DNA from: Flavobacteriales bacterium
GTDB taxonomy: Bacteria; Bacteroidota; Bacteroidia; Flavobacteriales_D; Sanyastnellaceae
DNA: 18,014 nucleotides
Assembly: GCA_030728235.1 (NCBI GenBank)
Contig: JANRAA010000227.1
Location: 1-18,014 of the forward strand
Direction: 5' to 3'
In this document: in pieces, positions 7,709-15,944 of the stretch
Numbering within the stretch: the stretch's first letter is position 1
Layout: each line of letters starts with the position of its first letter
Notes under the pieces: generated by a model
The model's input: the letters and a program-made list of their open reading frames with translations, nothing else
Told to the model about the DNA's origin: nothing
The model's database searches: none
Position numbers and translations under genes: made by a program

Positions 7709-8764
7709 ATGGCAACATCTACCGTGAAGAAGACGACTCGTCAAACAAAAAGTGTAAAAAGTACACCAACTAAAGCTTCTGGCTTTCCAAAGGAAACGTA
7801 TGTGAAGTGGTACCGTGACATGCTCCTCATGCGAAAGTTTGAAGAGAAATGCGGACAACTATACATCCAGCAGAAGTTTGGTGGGTTTTGTCACTTATAC
7901 ATCGGTCAAGAAGCTCTTCTTGCCGGAATGGTTGACGCCATTCGTCCAACAGACAGAGTGATCACAGCATACAGAGATCACGCGCATCCCCTAGCACTTG
8001 GAGTTCATCCAAAGTATGTAATGGCTGAATTGTACGGTAAAGCGACGGGTTCTTCGAAAGGGAAGGGCGGATCGATGCACATGTTCGATAAGGAGCACAA
8101 TCTTTTTGGCGGACATGGTATTGTAGGTGGACAGATTCCTCTCGGTGCTGGAATTGCATTTGCTGATAAGTACCGCAATGAAGACCATGTTACAGTATGT
8201 TTCTTTGGTGATGGTGCTGCACGTCAGGGATCACTTCATGAAACATTCAACATGGCTGCTACTTGGAAGCTACCTGTAATATTTATTGTGGAGAACAATA
8301 ACTACGCGATGGGTACTTCTATTGAGCGGACATCGAATGTGACCGACTTAACGAAGCTAGCTTTGGGTTATGACATGGCGTCTGAAACAGTTGATGGAAT
8401 GAGTCCGGAAGCAGTTAGTGAAGCAATAGCTCGCGCTGCAGAAAGAGGAAGAACAGGTGAAGGTCCAACGTTGTTGGATATCAAAACATACCGTTATAAA
8501 GGACATTCTATGTCGGATCCTCAGAAATACCGTTCGAAAGAAGAGGTTGCTGAGTATCAGGAGAAAGACCCGATTGAATCTGTTTTAAGAACAATCAAAA
8601 CGAATAAGTGGTTAACTGAAAAGCAAATCACAGCTATTCAAGATGAAGTGAAAGCTTTGGTTGAAGAAAGTGTTCAGTTTGCTGAAGAATCTCCTTACCC
8701 AGATCCTTCAGAGTTGTACATCGACGTCTACACGCAGACGGATTATCCTTACGTAAAAGACTAA
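7709..8764 (+). CDS. pdhA: Pyruvate dehydrogenase E1 component, alpha subunit
   Basis: E1 alpha carries the thiamine diphosphate-binding motif of the alpha2beta2 E1 that decarboxylates pyruvate and acetylates the E2 lipoyl group. At 351 residues it is an alpha subunit only, not a fused E1. The ThDP motif begins GDGAARQGS (167) and closes at ENNNYAMGT (195-203). HLYIGQEA (62-69), YRDHAHPL (88-95) and the loop YRYKGHSMSDPQKYR (261-275) are typical of pyruvate rather than branched-chain E1. The first 25 residues are a Lys/Thr/Ser-rich tail with no recognisable domain. The E2 gene follows after 14 nt. No E1 beta gene is next to it, so that partner must come from another locus. Confidence 0.95.
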   Translation: MATSTVKKTTRQTKSVKSTPTKASGFPKETYVKWYRDMLLMRKFEEKCGQLYIQQKFGGFCHLYIGQEALLAGMVDAIRPTDRVITAYRDHAHPLALGVHPKYVMAELYGKATGSSKGKGGSMHMFDKEHNLFGGHGIVGGQIPLGAGIAFADKYRNEDHVTVCFFGDGAARQGSLHETFNMAATWKLPVIFIVENNNYAMGTSIERTSNVTDLTKLALGYDMASETVDGMSPEAVSEAIARAAERGRTGEGPTLLDIKTYRYKGHSMSDPQKYRSKEEVAEYQEKDPIESVLRTIKTNKWLTEKQITAIQDEVKALVEESVQFAEESPYPDPSELYIDVYTQTDYPYVKD

Positions 8765-8778
8765 TAAGAATCTGACAA

Positions 8779-10026
8779 ATGGCAGAGATCATTAAAATGC
8801 CCAAATTGAGCGACACCATGACAGAAGGTGTTGTAGCGGCATGGCATAAAAAAGTTGGCGATCAAGTAGCTTCAGGTGAGCTTTTGGCGGAAATAGAAAC
8901 CGACAAAGCGACAATGGAGTTCGAATCATATCAAGATGGTTACCTTCTGCACATTGGTGTAGGTGAAGGTGGAAATGCTCCTGTTGATTCACTGTTGTGT
9001 ATCATTGGTGCAAAAGGCGAAGATATTAGCGCTTTGCTTAATCAAGCAGCCGCAGCCCCAGAAGCAGAAGCTCCTAAAGCAGCTCCAGCTCCAGCGCCCG
9101 TTGCACCAGCTGCAACACCAGCACCGGTTGCTGCTCCTGTTATGCAAACAGCGCCTATTGTTGCGGTTCATGAAGCATCAAGCAATGGCAGACTAAAGGC
9201 ATCTCCTTTGGCCCGTAAAATGGCTGAAGATAAAGGGATAGCTATTGAAAATGTTGCAGGTAGCGGAGAGAACGGACGTATCGTAAAACGCGATGTAGAA
9301 AACTTCGTTCCAGCCAAGCAATTTGCTGCAGCCGCTCATGGAGTTGAACAATACCAAGATGTTGCGGTTTCTCAGATGCGTAAAACCATCGCTCGCCGTT
9401 TGGCTGAAAGCAAATTCACAGCACCGCACTTCTACTTGACTTTGTCTATCGATATGGACAATGCCATTGCAGCGCGCAAAGCTATCAACACTCAAGAAGG
9501 CGTTAAAGTGTCGTTCAACGATATGGTGATTAAAGCATCAGCGTTGGCATTGAAACAACATCCTGCGGTAAACGCAGCATGGATGGGAGATACCATTCGT
9601 TATAATAAGCATGTTCACATTGGAGTGGCTGTTGCCGTTGAAGACGGTTTGCTGGTTCCTGTTATCCGCTTTGCTGATTCTAAGGGCTTGTCTTCTATCA
9701 ATGATGAAGTGAAAGTTTTGGCAGATAAAGCGAAGAGCAAGAAACTGCAACCCCAAGAATGGGAGGGCAATACGTTCACCATTTCCAATTTGGGTATGTT
9801 CGGCATTGAAGAGTTTACTGCCATCATCAATCCACCTGATAGCTGCATAATGGCGGTTGGGGCGATTAGCCAAGTGCCAGTTGTTAAAAACGGACAAGTA
9901 GTGCCAGGTAACGTGATGAAGGTAACCCTTAGCTGCGATCACAGAGTAGTAGATGGCGCAAGTGGTGCGGCATTCTTGCAGACAGTGAGACAGTATTTAG
10001 AGAATCCTGTTACGATGCTGACATAA
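8779..10026 (+). CDS. pdhC: Pyruvate dehydrogenase E2, dihydrolipoamide acetyltransferase
   Basis: E2 forms the core of the pyruvate dehydrogenase complex and transfers the acetyl group from lipoamide to CoA. Domains in order: one lipoyl domain (1-80) with the lipoylated Lys43 in ETDKATMEF; a flexible Ala/Pro-rich linker (about 88-135); a peripheral subunit-binding domain (139-176, starting ASPLARKMAEDKGI); and the catalytic acyltransferase domain from about 195, with the active-site His388 and Asp392 in DHRVVDG. The total of 415 residues is normal for a single-lipoyl E2. It lies 14 nt after pdhA and is the last gene of that unit, because a strong hairpin follows 22 nt after its stop. Confidence 0.95.
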   Translation: MAEIIKMPKLSDTMTEGVVAAWHKKVGDQVASGELLAEIETDKATMEFESYQDGYLLHIGVGEGGNAPVDSLLCIIGAKGEDISALLNQAAAAPEAEAPKAAPAPAPVAPAATPAPVAAPVMQTAPIVAVHEASSNGRLKASPLARKMAEDKGIAIENVAGSGENGRIVKRDVENFVPAKQFAAAAHGVEQYQDVAVSQMRKTIARRLAESKFTAPHFYLTLSIDMDNAIAARKAINTQEGVKVSFNDMVIKASALALKQHPAVNAAWMGDTIRYNKHVHIGVAVAVEDGLLVPVIRFADSKGLSSINDEVKVLADKAKSKKLQPQEWEGNTFTISNLGMFGIEEFTAIINPPDSCIMAVGAISQVPVVKNGQVVPGNVMKVTLSCDHRVVDGASGAAFLQTVRQYLENPVTMLT

Positions 10027-10048
10027 GCATTTATAGCATTTAAAAGAT

Positions 10049-10083
10049 TAAAGCGATGGAATTGATTTCATCGCTTTATTTTT
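10049..10083 (+). terminator. Rho-independent terminator after pdhC
   Basis: The arms AAAGCGATGGAA (10050-10061) and TTTCATCGCTTT (10066-10077) pair over 12 bp (one G-U) with a TTGA loop, and a T-A pair can extend the stem to 10049-10078. A run of five T follows at 10079-10083. It lies 22 nt after the pdhC stop and 6 nt before the recG ATG. The T-run doubles as part of a -7 promoter box for recG. Confidence 0.85.
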
Positions 10084-10084
10084 G
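10077..10084 (+). promoter_or_regulatory. Bacteroidota -7 box TATTTTTG upstream of recG
   Basis: A perfect TAnnTTTG match ends 5 nt before the recG ATG, so a transcript from it would have almost no leader. The box shares bases with the terminator stem and T-run of pdhC. No TTG lies at the expected -33 distance. The T-run of a terminator could mimic this box, so the call is tentative. Confidence 0.35.
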
Positions 10085-10089
10085 TCCAA

Positions 10090-12195
10090 ATGGCATCTCA
10101 GATTTTAGACACCCCAATAGAATTTCTCAAAGGCGTTGGTCCGGCCAGGGCCGATGTTTTGCGCAAAGAATTGGGCATCTTTACCTTCAAAGATTTGCTT
10201 TATCACTTGCCTTTTCGGTATGTCGATAGATCGAAGTTCTATGCCGTATCTGAGTTGAACTCGGATGCCGCCGTGGTGCAATTGAAAGGAAGGATTGTCC
10301 GCGTTTCGGAGGTCGGTGTTGCCAAAGCGAAGCGACTGACCGCGATTTTCGAGGATGGAACCGGGCAGATTGAATTGGTTTGGTTTAAGGGCGCTAAATG
10401 GATCAAAGATTCATTGAAAGCAAATACCGAATATGTTGTTTACGGTAAAATCAGCCAGTTCAAATCGACATGGAACATTGTACATCCAGAGATAGAAACA
10501 AGCGAAAAATTTCGGCTTTCAGCCTCTTCAGGATTGAGGCCAGTGTATAACACAACTGAAAAACTTACGTCTAGAGGACTTCATTCAACAGGGATTTCCA
10601 AACTGATGGAGGTGCTTTTGCCCGCATTAAAGGCGCAGATTCCAGAAACGTTATCGCCTGAATTGGTGTCTAAAATGAAATTCTATTCGAGAGAAGAAGC
10701 ACTCATGCACATCCATTTTCCTCCATCACTTGAGGAAGCGGAGAAAGCCCGCAACAGATTAAAATTCGATGAGTTGTTCTTCATCCAGCTTATGCTGATA
10801 AAGAAGAAATTGCAACAGACCCGAAATGTTCCGGCGGCACGATTTGCAAAAGTGGGAGAGCTGTTCAATCAGTTTTACGATAAGCACTTGGCTTTTGACT
10901 TAACGGATGCTCAGAAGAGAGTGATCAAAGAGATTCGTTCAGACGTGAATACCGGTTACCACATGAACCGATTGCTTCAAGGAGATGTTGGCAGTGGAAA
11001 AACGATAGTTGCTTTACTTTGTGCCTTGTTGGCAATTGATAATGGATTTCAAGTTGCTGTAATGGCGCCTACCGAAATTTTAGCGAAACAACATTTTGAG
11101 TCTTTCACCGCTTCTTTGGAGTTTTTACCTGTTACTGTTTCATTGCTTACTGGGTCGACGAAAACAGCGGCTAGAAGGGAGATTCATGCCTCATTGATGG
11201 ATGGTTCATTGAATATTTTGATAGGCACCCACGCATTGATAGAGCCTAAAGTCGAATTCAAACAATTGGGATTAGCCATCGTTGATGAACAGCACCGCTT
11301 TGGAGTAGCGCAGCGAGCACGATTGTGGAACAAAGCGAAAATGCCACCACATATCTTGGTTATGACCGCTACCCCGATACCGCGAACATTGGCCATGACC
11401 TTGTATGGAGATCTGGATTTATCTGTAATCGACGAGTTGCCACCAGGACGAAAACCCATTCTAACAGTGCATCGGACGGATAGTGCCCGATTGAAAGTGT
11501 TCAAGTTTATCAAAGAAGAGATTGCCCTTGGCAGGCAGATATACATCGTGTATCCGCTTATTGAAGAGAGTCAGGCATTGGACTATAAAGATTTGATGGA
11601 TGGATACGAAAGCATTTCGCGTAGTTTTCCTCTTCCTGATTATCGGATAAGCATTGTTCATGGGAAGATGAAGAGTGACGATAAGAATCACGAGATGCAA
11701 AGGTTTATAAACGGAGAAACGCAAATTTTAGTCGCCACCACAGTGATTGAGGTTGGCGTTAACGTTCCCAACGCAAGCGTGATGATAATTGAAAGTGCGG
11801 AACGTTTCGGGTTGTCTCAATTGCATCAACTGCGCGGCCGAGTGGGTAGGGGAGCCGATCAGAGCTATTGCATATTGATGACAGATGAGAAAATAAGCAA
11901 AGAGGCCAAGATCAGGGTAGAGACCATGTGCAGGACCAACGATGGTTTTGAGCTGTCGGAGGTAGATCTCGAATTGCGCGGGCCAGGCGATTTGATGGGG
12001 ACGCAGCAAAGTGGTGAATTGAATCTGGCTATCGCCGATTTGGTTTTAGACAAACAGATACTTATCACAGCGCGACATTTGGCGACCGAGTTGCTTGAAA
12101 AAGATCCGAACTTAACGGCTCCGGAGAACAGCGCCATCAGGTTGAGTTTGATGGACATGATGCAGATTCGAAAAGATTGGAGTCAGATCAGCTGA
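10090..12195 (+). CDS. recG: ATP-dependent DNA helicase RecG
   Basis: RecG is a superfamily 2 DNA translocase that remodels stalled replication forks and Holliday junctions. The 701-residue length is usual. The N-terminal wedge/OB region (about 1-160) starts with a helix-hairpin-helix-like LKGVGPARADVLRKELGI. Helicase motif I is GDVGSGKT (298-305), motif II is DEQH (399-402), motif III is TATP (426-429), and motif VI lies in LRGRVGRG (581-588). The C-terminal region has the RecG-type GPGDLMGTQQSG. It follows the pdhC terminator and probably has its own promoter. The TGA stop is directly followed by the stop codon of the convergent gene, with no base between. Confidence 0.97.
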   Translation: MASQILDTPIEFLKGVGPARADVLRKELGIFTFKDLLYHLPFRYVDRSKFYAVSELNSDAAVVQLKGRIVRVSEVGVAKAKRLTAIFEDGTGQIELVWFKGAKWIKDSLKANTEYVVYGKISQFKSTWNIVHPEIETSEKFRLSASSGLRPVYNTTEKLTSRGLHSTGISKLMEVLLPALKAQIPETLSPELVSKMKFYSREEALMHIHFPPSLEEAEKARNRLKFDELFFIQLMLIKKKLQQTRNVPAARFAKVGELFNQFYDKHLAFDLTDAQKRVIKEIRSDVNTGYHMNRLLQGDVGSGKTIVALLCALLAIDNGFQVAVMAPTEILAKQHFESFTASLEFLPVTVSLLTGSTKTAARREIHASLMDGSLNILIGTHALIEPKVEFKQLGLAIVDEQHRFGVAQRARLWNKAKMPPHILVMTATPIPRTLAMTLYGDLDLSVIDELPPGRKPILTVHRTDSARLKVFKFIKEEIALGRQIYIVYPLIEESQALDYKDLMDGYESISRSFPLPDYRISIVHGKMKSDDKNHEMQRFINGETQILVATTVIEVGVNVPNASVMIIESAERFGLSQLHQLRGRVGRGADQSYCILMTDEKISKEAKIRVETMCRTNDGFELSEVDLELRGPGDLMGTQQSGELNLAIADLVLDKQILITARHLATELLEKDPNLTAPENSAIRLSLMDMMQIRKDWSQIS

Positions 12196-14628
12196 TCAGA
12201 GTTTGTAGCACAAGATTACCTTTTTGCCAGAAATAGAGATCAATTCCAACTGGTTGTCTTGATTGATGTCGCGAATTGAAAATCCGAAACCACCTTTCAG
12301 AGGGAATCCCGCTCGTTGTTTTCCATTTTGATCGATGAGGTTGATCTCATCATTCGATGGAATACTAAATCCGATGTGTTGGCGGTTATCGAACTGATAC
12401 AACGCTAAGTTATCACACTCGGCGCCATTGAGCGGATGAGTGAACAACAGCGAACCATCTGTGCGATAGCACTCAATGGCATTGGGTCTTCCGATAACAA
12501 ATTCCTGCAAGCGATCATTGTCGAGGTCTGTCAGCGCCAGTTGATCAGCGCCAATCAAGATGGATTCATTTGGAATTGAGCCTTCTTTGCCAAAAACACT
12601 TTCGTAGACTTGACCGAGTGAGTCGAGGTATAGAATACTGCTTGATGAAATATCGCCCGTTAATCGGAAGTTCGGACATTCAAAAGGCACTGCAATAGTT
12701 GCCGACGTTTTCATTCTCGGGGTGCCATCACGCTTGAGCAGGTAGCACAAGCCCTTATCACTCGCAGCGAATAGATAATCTTTGTTTCCAACCTTTAAAT
12801 GTTCCATGAGAACGACCGCACCGTTAGCCGATGCATGCTGCCAACCAGCGGTTTTAATTCCCTCGCCTTGTATGTTGATTATCGATCCGTTCGCACATCC
12901 CGCGAGTAAGCGGTAGTTTCTGTTAGCGTCGTAATCGGCAACAAAAAGCGGTGACGTGATAGTTTGGTTAGATGAAACAGGGTAGCCTTTCACATTTCTG
13001 CCTTGAATATCGATGCAGTGAATTTCCTTTTTGGTTGTAAAAGCAAATTGCCACTTGCCATTCTTATACAGGTCGATCGGAGTGATTTTTCCGATGATAG
13101 GTTCGCCAATTTCTTTCGTCCACAAGAGACTGCCCTTTTGAGAAATGGCATGCAGTACATTTTGATTGTCTTGCACCAAAACATAATAGCCGCCATTTCG
13201 GTGATCAGGAATCAGCGTAGGCGACTGAGTCGCTTCATTGGGAAGAACGTATTCCCATGCGACTTGAGTTGCTGTTTCAGCTGTATGTACTTCGCCACCG
13301 CTTTGAATCGAAGTGAAGAAATGACCATTTGTACTTTTACCACTTACACATACTTTTTGCACCTTGAACCATGGCCAGAGCAAATTCGATTCGTCGTCGT
13401 TGTTTTCATTGTACAAGACATAGTGCTCGTTTTTTTCAAGCGCTCTTGTCAGCACATGTTCGGAGTTCAAGATAGGCAAAGCCGCAGCCACGCTCAGTTC
13501 ACTTGCAGAGGAGGCGAGTAGAACGATCTCTTCGTTAATCAAAGCGGCCTTGAATTCTTGCTTCACAAATGGAGAGAGGAGGTGATTTAGTAGCTCGCAT
13601 TCGTCCCATGTTACTATCAATCCTACATTTGAGCTTGTAGATTGAGCATTTGGTAGCTTCATGAATGCGGAAGCTGCCAATAAAGGATCGGCGGTACCGA
13701 CGATTGTAAACTCCGATTTATTTAGAGAAAAAGAGCCAATACCTGCATTCCACCAAACATAAAGCATCTCATCTGCAGAAGTATTGTATTTGGTTTCCAG
13801 ATCAGCCAACAGTCGGTTAAACCCAGCTTTGTCTGCGGATCCAATTACCTTGTCTGACGCTTCAGCACCGCTTTTAAATCCAATGCCTTCAAATTTAGAC
13901 ACCTTGTCGGGGATTATTTCAGCCCATCTAGCTGGTATTCCGTCTAGCTCACTTCCAATCTGACTTTTTCCGAGTAAAACAGTTTCTGAAGTAATGCCAT
14001 TGGCGGTAAGGTGGACATCGGAGGCCGAAGCTAGGTCGTCATGAAGCAGGTTTTGAAGATAATCATTCCCATTCAACAAAGTAGCAATTCGCAAATCGGC
14101 TAGTCCGGCAAGTTTTAGTGTGCTCAACAACAAACTATCTGAAGCGGTTGGCGTGGAGTTGATTTCTAGGCTGCCAGCACCTGAAGTGAAGAAAATGTTC
14201 TCTTCGTTGGTGAAAATAGCTAGGTCACCTGATTTCCAGTAACCTGTTTCTTTTTGTGCTTTTGGGAACCATTTGTGAATCAGTGATTCGGCCGGCGTGT
14301 TTTTCGCAACTCCCAGAGATAGTACAAAACCATTTGGCGTTGAATACATCGCACAAGAGGGATTGAGCGCCAATAATGACGAGTCGGCGAATACTTTCTT
14401 TAAAAGGTCAAATCCTTCTCCAAGCGCATTTGTAGATTCGATCGCGTTCAATTTTCCCAATGCGATAGCTGGATCAGCAATGTGAGTGATGCTGGTTGTA
14501 TTCGCGGGCAACCGCTGCACAGGATTGTTCAGGGCATGCACATTTTTCTCACCTGAAAGGAAAAAGAGCACTGCTCCTGCAGCGAGTGCAAGAGTGATAA
14601 GCAAAGGAATGATCCGACGTATCAACAT
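12196..14628 (-). CDS. Anchored or exported protein: DUF3352-like N-terminal region and beta-propeller-like C-terminal half
   Basis: I do not recognise a characterised homologue. From the ATG at 14628 the protein has 810 residues and starts with a short basic n-region and one hydrophobic helix (about residues 4-24, MLIRRIIPLLITLALAAG), a signal anchor or signal peptide. Residues about 38-440 resemble DUF3352-type proteins (LPANTTSITHIADPAIALGKL near the start); this match is tentative. From about 457 to the end it reads as a beta-propeller: repeated strands with LLW, GYPV, LLFTHPL and GFPL, and Asp-rich loops of FG-GAP/VCBS type (DLYKNG, DYDANRN, DLDNDR, DINQDN). An ATG at 14691 would add a Cys-rich 21-residue tail ahead of the hydrophobic segment and lies upstream of a -7 box, so it is disfavoured. 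The acyl-CoA dehydrogenase gene lies upstream on the same strand. Function unknown; probably periplasmic or envelope. Confidence 0.8.
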   Translation of the reverse strand: MLIRRIIPLLITLALAAGAVLFFLSGEKNVHALNNPVQRLPANTTSITHIADPAIALGKLNAIESTNALGEGFDLLKKVFADSSLLALNPSCAMYSTPNGFVLSLGVAKNTPAESLIHKWFPKAQKETGYWKSGDLAIFTNEENIFFTSGAGSLEINSTPTASDSLLLSTLKLAGLADLRIATLLNGNDYLQNLLHDDLASASDVHLTANGITSETVLLGKSQIGSELDGIPARWAEIIPDKVSKFEGIGFKSGAEASDKVIGSADKAGFNRLLADLETKYNTSADEMLYVWWNAGIGSFSLNKSEFTIVGTADPLLAASAFMKLPNAQSTSSNVGLIVTWDECELLNHLLSPFVKQEFKAALINEEIVLLASSASELSVAAALPILNSEHVLTRALEKNEHYVLYNENNDDESNLLWPWFKVQKVCVSGKSTNGHFFTSIQSGGEVHTAETATQVAWEYVLPNEATQSPTLIPDHRNGGYYVLVQDNQNVLHAISQKGSLLWTKEIGEPIIGKITPIDLYKNGKWQFAFTTKKEIHCIDIQGRNVKGYPVSSNQTITSPLFVADYDANRNYRLLAGCANGSIINIQGEGIKTAGWQHASANGAVVLMEHLKVGNKDYLFAASDKGLCYLLKRDGTPRMKTSATIAVPFECPNFRLTGDISSSSILYLDSLGQVYESVFGKEGSIPNESILIGADQLALTDLDNDRLQEFVIGRPNAIECYRTDGSLLFTHPLNGAECDNLALYQFDNRQHIGFSIPSNDEINLIDQNGKQRAGFPLKGGFGFSIRDINQDNQLELISISGKKVILCYKL

Positions 14629-14633
14629 TGAGA

Positions 14634-14641
14634 CAAAAATA
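14634..14641 (-). promoter_or_regulatory. Bacteroidota -7 box TATTTTTG upstream of the propeller protein
   Basis: Read on the minus strand this is a perfect TAnnTTTG ending 5 nt before the ATG at 14628, the same octamer and spacing as at recG. It supports that start and suggests a near-leaderless transcript. No good -33 TTG is seen 17-23 nt upstream. Confidence 0.4.
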
Positions 14642-14715
14642 CGCGCACAAACGATGCATTGATCATTTTTACAATCAAGCAATAAACACAACAGTGTGTA
14701 TGAACGAAATAGGGG

Positions 14716-15858
14716 TTAGCCTTTCAGTAGATTTCTAGAGATAACAATTTTCTGAACCTCGCTCGTTCCTTCGTAAATCTGCGTGATTTTCGCATCTCTC
14801 ATGAGGCGTTCCACATGGTATTCTTTTACGAAACCGTATCCACCGTGAATCTGCACTGCTTCAACAGTGTGTTTCATAGCGATTTGAGAAGCGTAAAGCT
14901 TGGCCATTGAACTTGCTTGGTCATACGATAAGTTGTTGTCTTTCAGCCACGCGGCTTTCAGGCATAGCATGCGAGCCGCTTCGATATCGGTCGCCATGTC
15001 TGCAAGTTTGAAAGCTATGGCCTGATGTTTTGAGATTTCTTTACCAAAAGCTTTGCGTTCTTTTGAGTAAGCCAACGCCAATTCATAAGCACCGCTTGCT
15101 ATACCGAGGGCTTGAGAAGCGATACCGATGCGGCCTCCGGTTAGGGTTTTCATTGCAAATGCGAATCCGAAACCATCTTCGCCAATGCGGTTTTCTTTTG
15201 GAACCTTGACATCTTGAAACATCAAAGTATGCGTGTCAGATCCTCGAATTCCGAGTTTGTTTTCTTTCGCACCGATGATAAAACCTTCCATGCCTTTTTC
15301 AACGATGAAGGCATTGATTCCTTTGTGGCCTTTTTCAACATCCGTTTGCGCGATTACCAGGTATGTAGACGCCGAAGAACCGTTTGTAATCCAGTTCTTG
15401 GTGCCATTCAAAAGGTAGTGGTCGCCCATGTCGATTGCGGTAGTTCTCTGGCTAGTAGCATCAGAGCCTGCTTCTGGTTCACTGAGACAAAAGGCACCAA
15501 TTTTTTGTCCTGATGCAAGTCGAACTAGGTACTTTTTTTTTTGTTCTTCTGACCCATAGGTTTCTAATCCCCAGCATACCAATGAGTTATTTACAGACAT
15601 GCAAACAGATGCAGAGGCGTCAATTTTCGATATTTCTTCCATTGCCAGCACGTACGAAACAGTATCCATGCCTGAACCGCCGTATTGAGGGCTTACCATC
15701 ATGCCCATAAAACCCAGTTCACCAAGTTGGCGGATTTCATCGACTGGAAATTTTTGGTGTTCATCGCGGTCAATTACTCCCGGCTTTAAAACGTTCTGTG
15801 CGAAATCACGTGCAGCATCTCTAACGGCTATCTGCTCTTCTGTTAACTCAAAATTCAT
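14716..15858 (-). CDS. Acyl-CoA dehydrogenase (short-chain/butyryl-CoA-like)
   Basis: This is an FAD flavoenzyme that introduces the alpha-beta double bond into acyl-CoA and passes electrons to ETF, in fatty acid or branched-chain amino acid oxidation. The 380-residue length is standard. The substrate/FAD segment is CLSEPEAGSDA (124-134), with GIRGSDTHTLMFQDVKVP in the middle beta-domain, YSKERKAFGKEIS in the C-terminal helical domain and IHGGYGFVKEYHVERLMRD near the end. The catalytic base is Glu363 in IYEGTSEVQ, the position used by short- and medium-chain enzymes and not the isovaleryl type. The exact chain length cannot be read from sequence. The ATG at 15858 is preceded by a full -33/-7 promoter. 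The propeller-protein gene lies 87 nt downstream on the same strand. Confidence 0.94.
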   Translation of the reverse strand: MNFELTEEQIAVRDAARDFAQNVLKPGVIDRDEHQKFPVDEIRQLGELGFMGMMVSPQYGGSGMDTVSYVLAMEEISKIDASASVCMSVNNSLVCWGLETYGSEEQKKKYLVRLASGQKIGAFCLSEPEAGSDATSQRTTAIDMGDHYLLNGTKNWITNGSSASTYLVIAQTDVEKGHKGINAFIVEKGMEGFIIGAKENKLGIRGSDTHTLMFQDVKVPKENRIGEDGFGFAFAMKTLTGGRIGIASQALGIASGAYELALAYSKERKAFGKEISKHQAIAFKLADMATDIEAARMLCLKAAWLKDNNLSYDQASSMAKLYASQIAMKHTVEAVQIHGGYGFVKEYHVERLMRDAKITQIYEGTSEVQKIVISRNLLKG

Positions 15859-15907
15859 TGTTGAGGATTTAAACGTAAAATAAGCCTATCCGTTTGCATA
15901 GGTCGTG

Positions 15908-15938
15908 CAAATTTACTCCATTCGTTACGAAAAGACAA
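15908..15938 (-). promoter_or_regulatory. Bacteroidota promoter (TTG-N20-TAAATTTG) for the acyl-CoA dehydrogenase
   Basis: On the minus strand, TTG (15938-15936) is followed by exactly 20 nt and then TAAATTTG (15915-15908), a full match to the Bacteroidota -33/-7 promoter with ideal spacing. Transcription would begin near 15902, giving a leader of about 40-45 nt before the ATG at 15858. This is the only box in the window with both elements in place. It overlaps the upstream part of the anmK reading frame. Confidence 0.65.
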
Positions 15939-15944
15939 TTGACT

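Noticed and set aside
9049..9170. Repeat-like Ala/Pro codon run in pdhC
   Set aside because: It encodes the flexible interdomain linker usual in E2 proteins and is not a DNA repeat element.
9538..9942. 134-residue minus-strand open frame
   Set aside because: It is a shadow of the E2 catalytic domain, with Cys- and His-rich composition typical of antisense frames.
13003..13521. 172-residue plus-strand open frame
   Set aside because: It lies antisense to the propeller protein, whose long frame has consistent strand and loop patterns; the antisense product shows no domain or plausible start context.
14629..14691. Upstream in-frame ATG at 14691 for the propeller protein
   Set aside because: It adds a Cys-rich stretch before the signal anchor and lies upstream of a -7 box; the ATG at 14628 places the hydrophobic segment at the N-terminus.
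14686..14699. ACACA/TGTGT hairpin after the acyl-CoA dehydrogenase
   Set aside because: A 5-bp AT-rich stem without a proper T-run on the minus strand is too weak to call a terminator.
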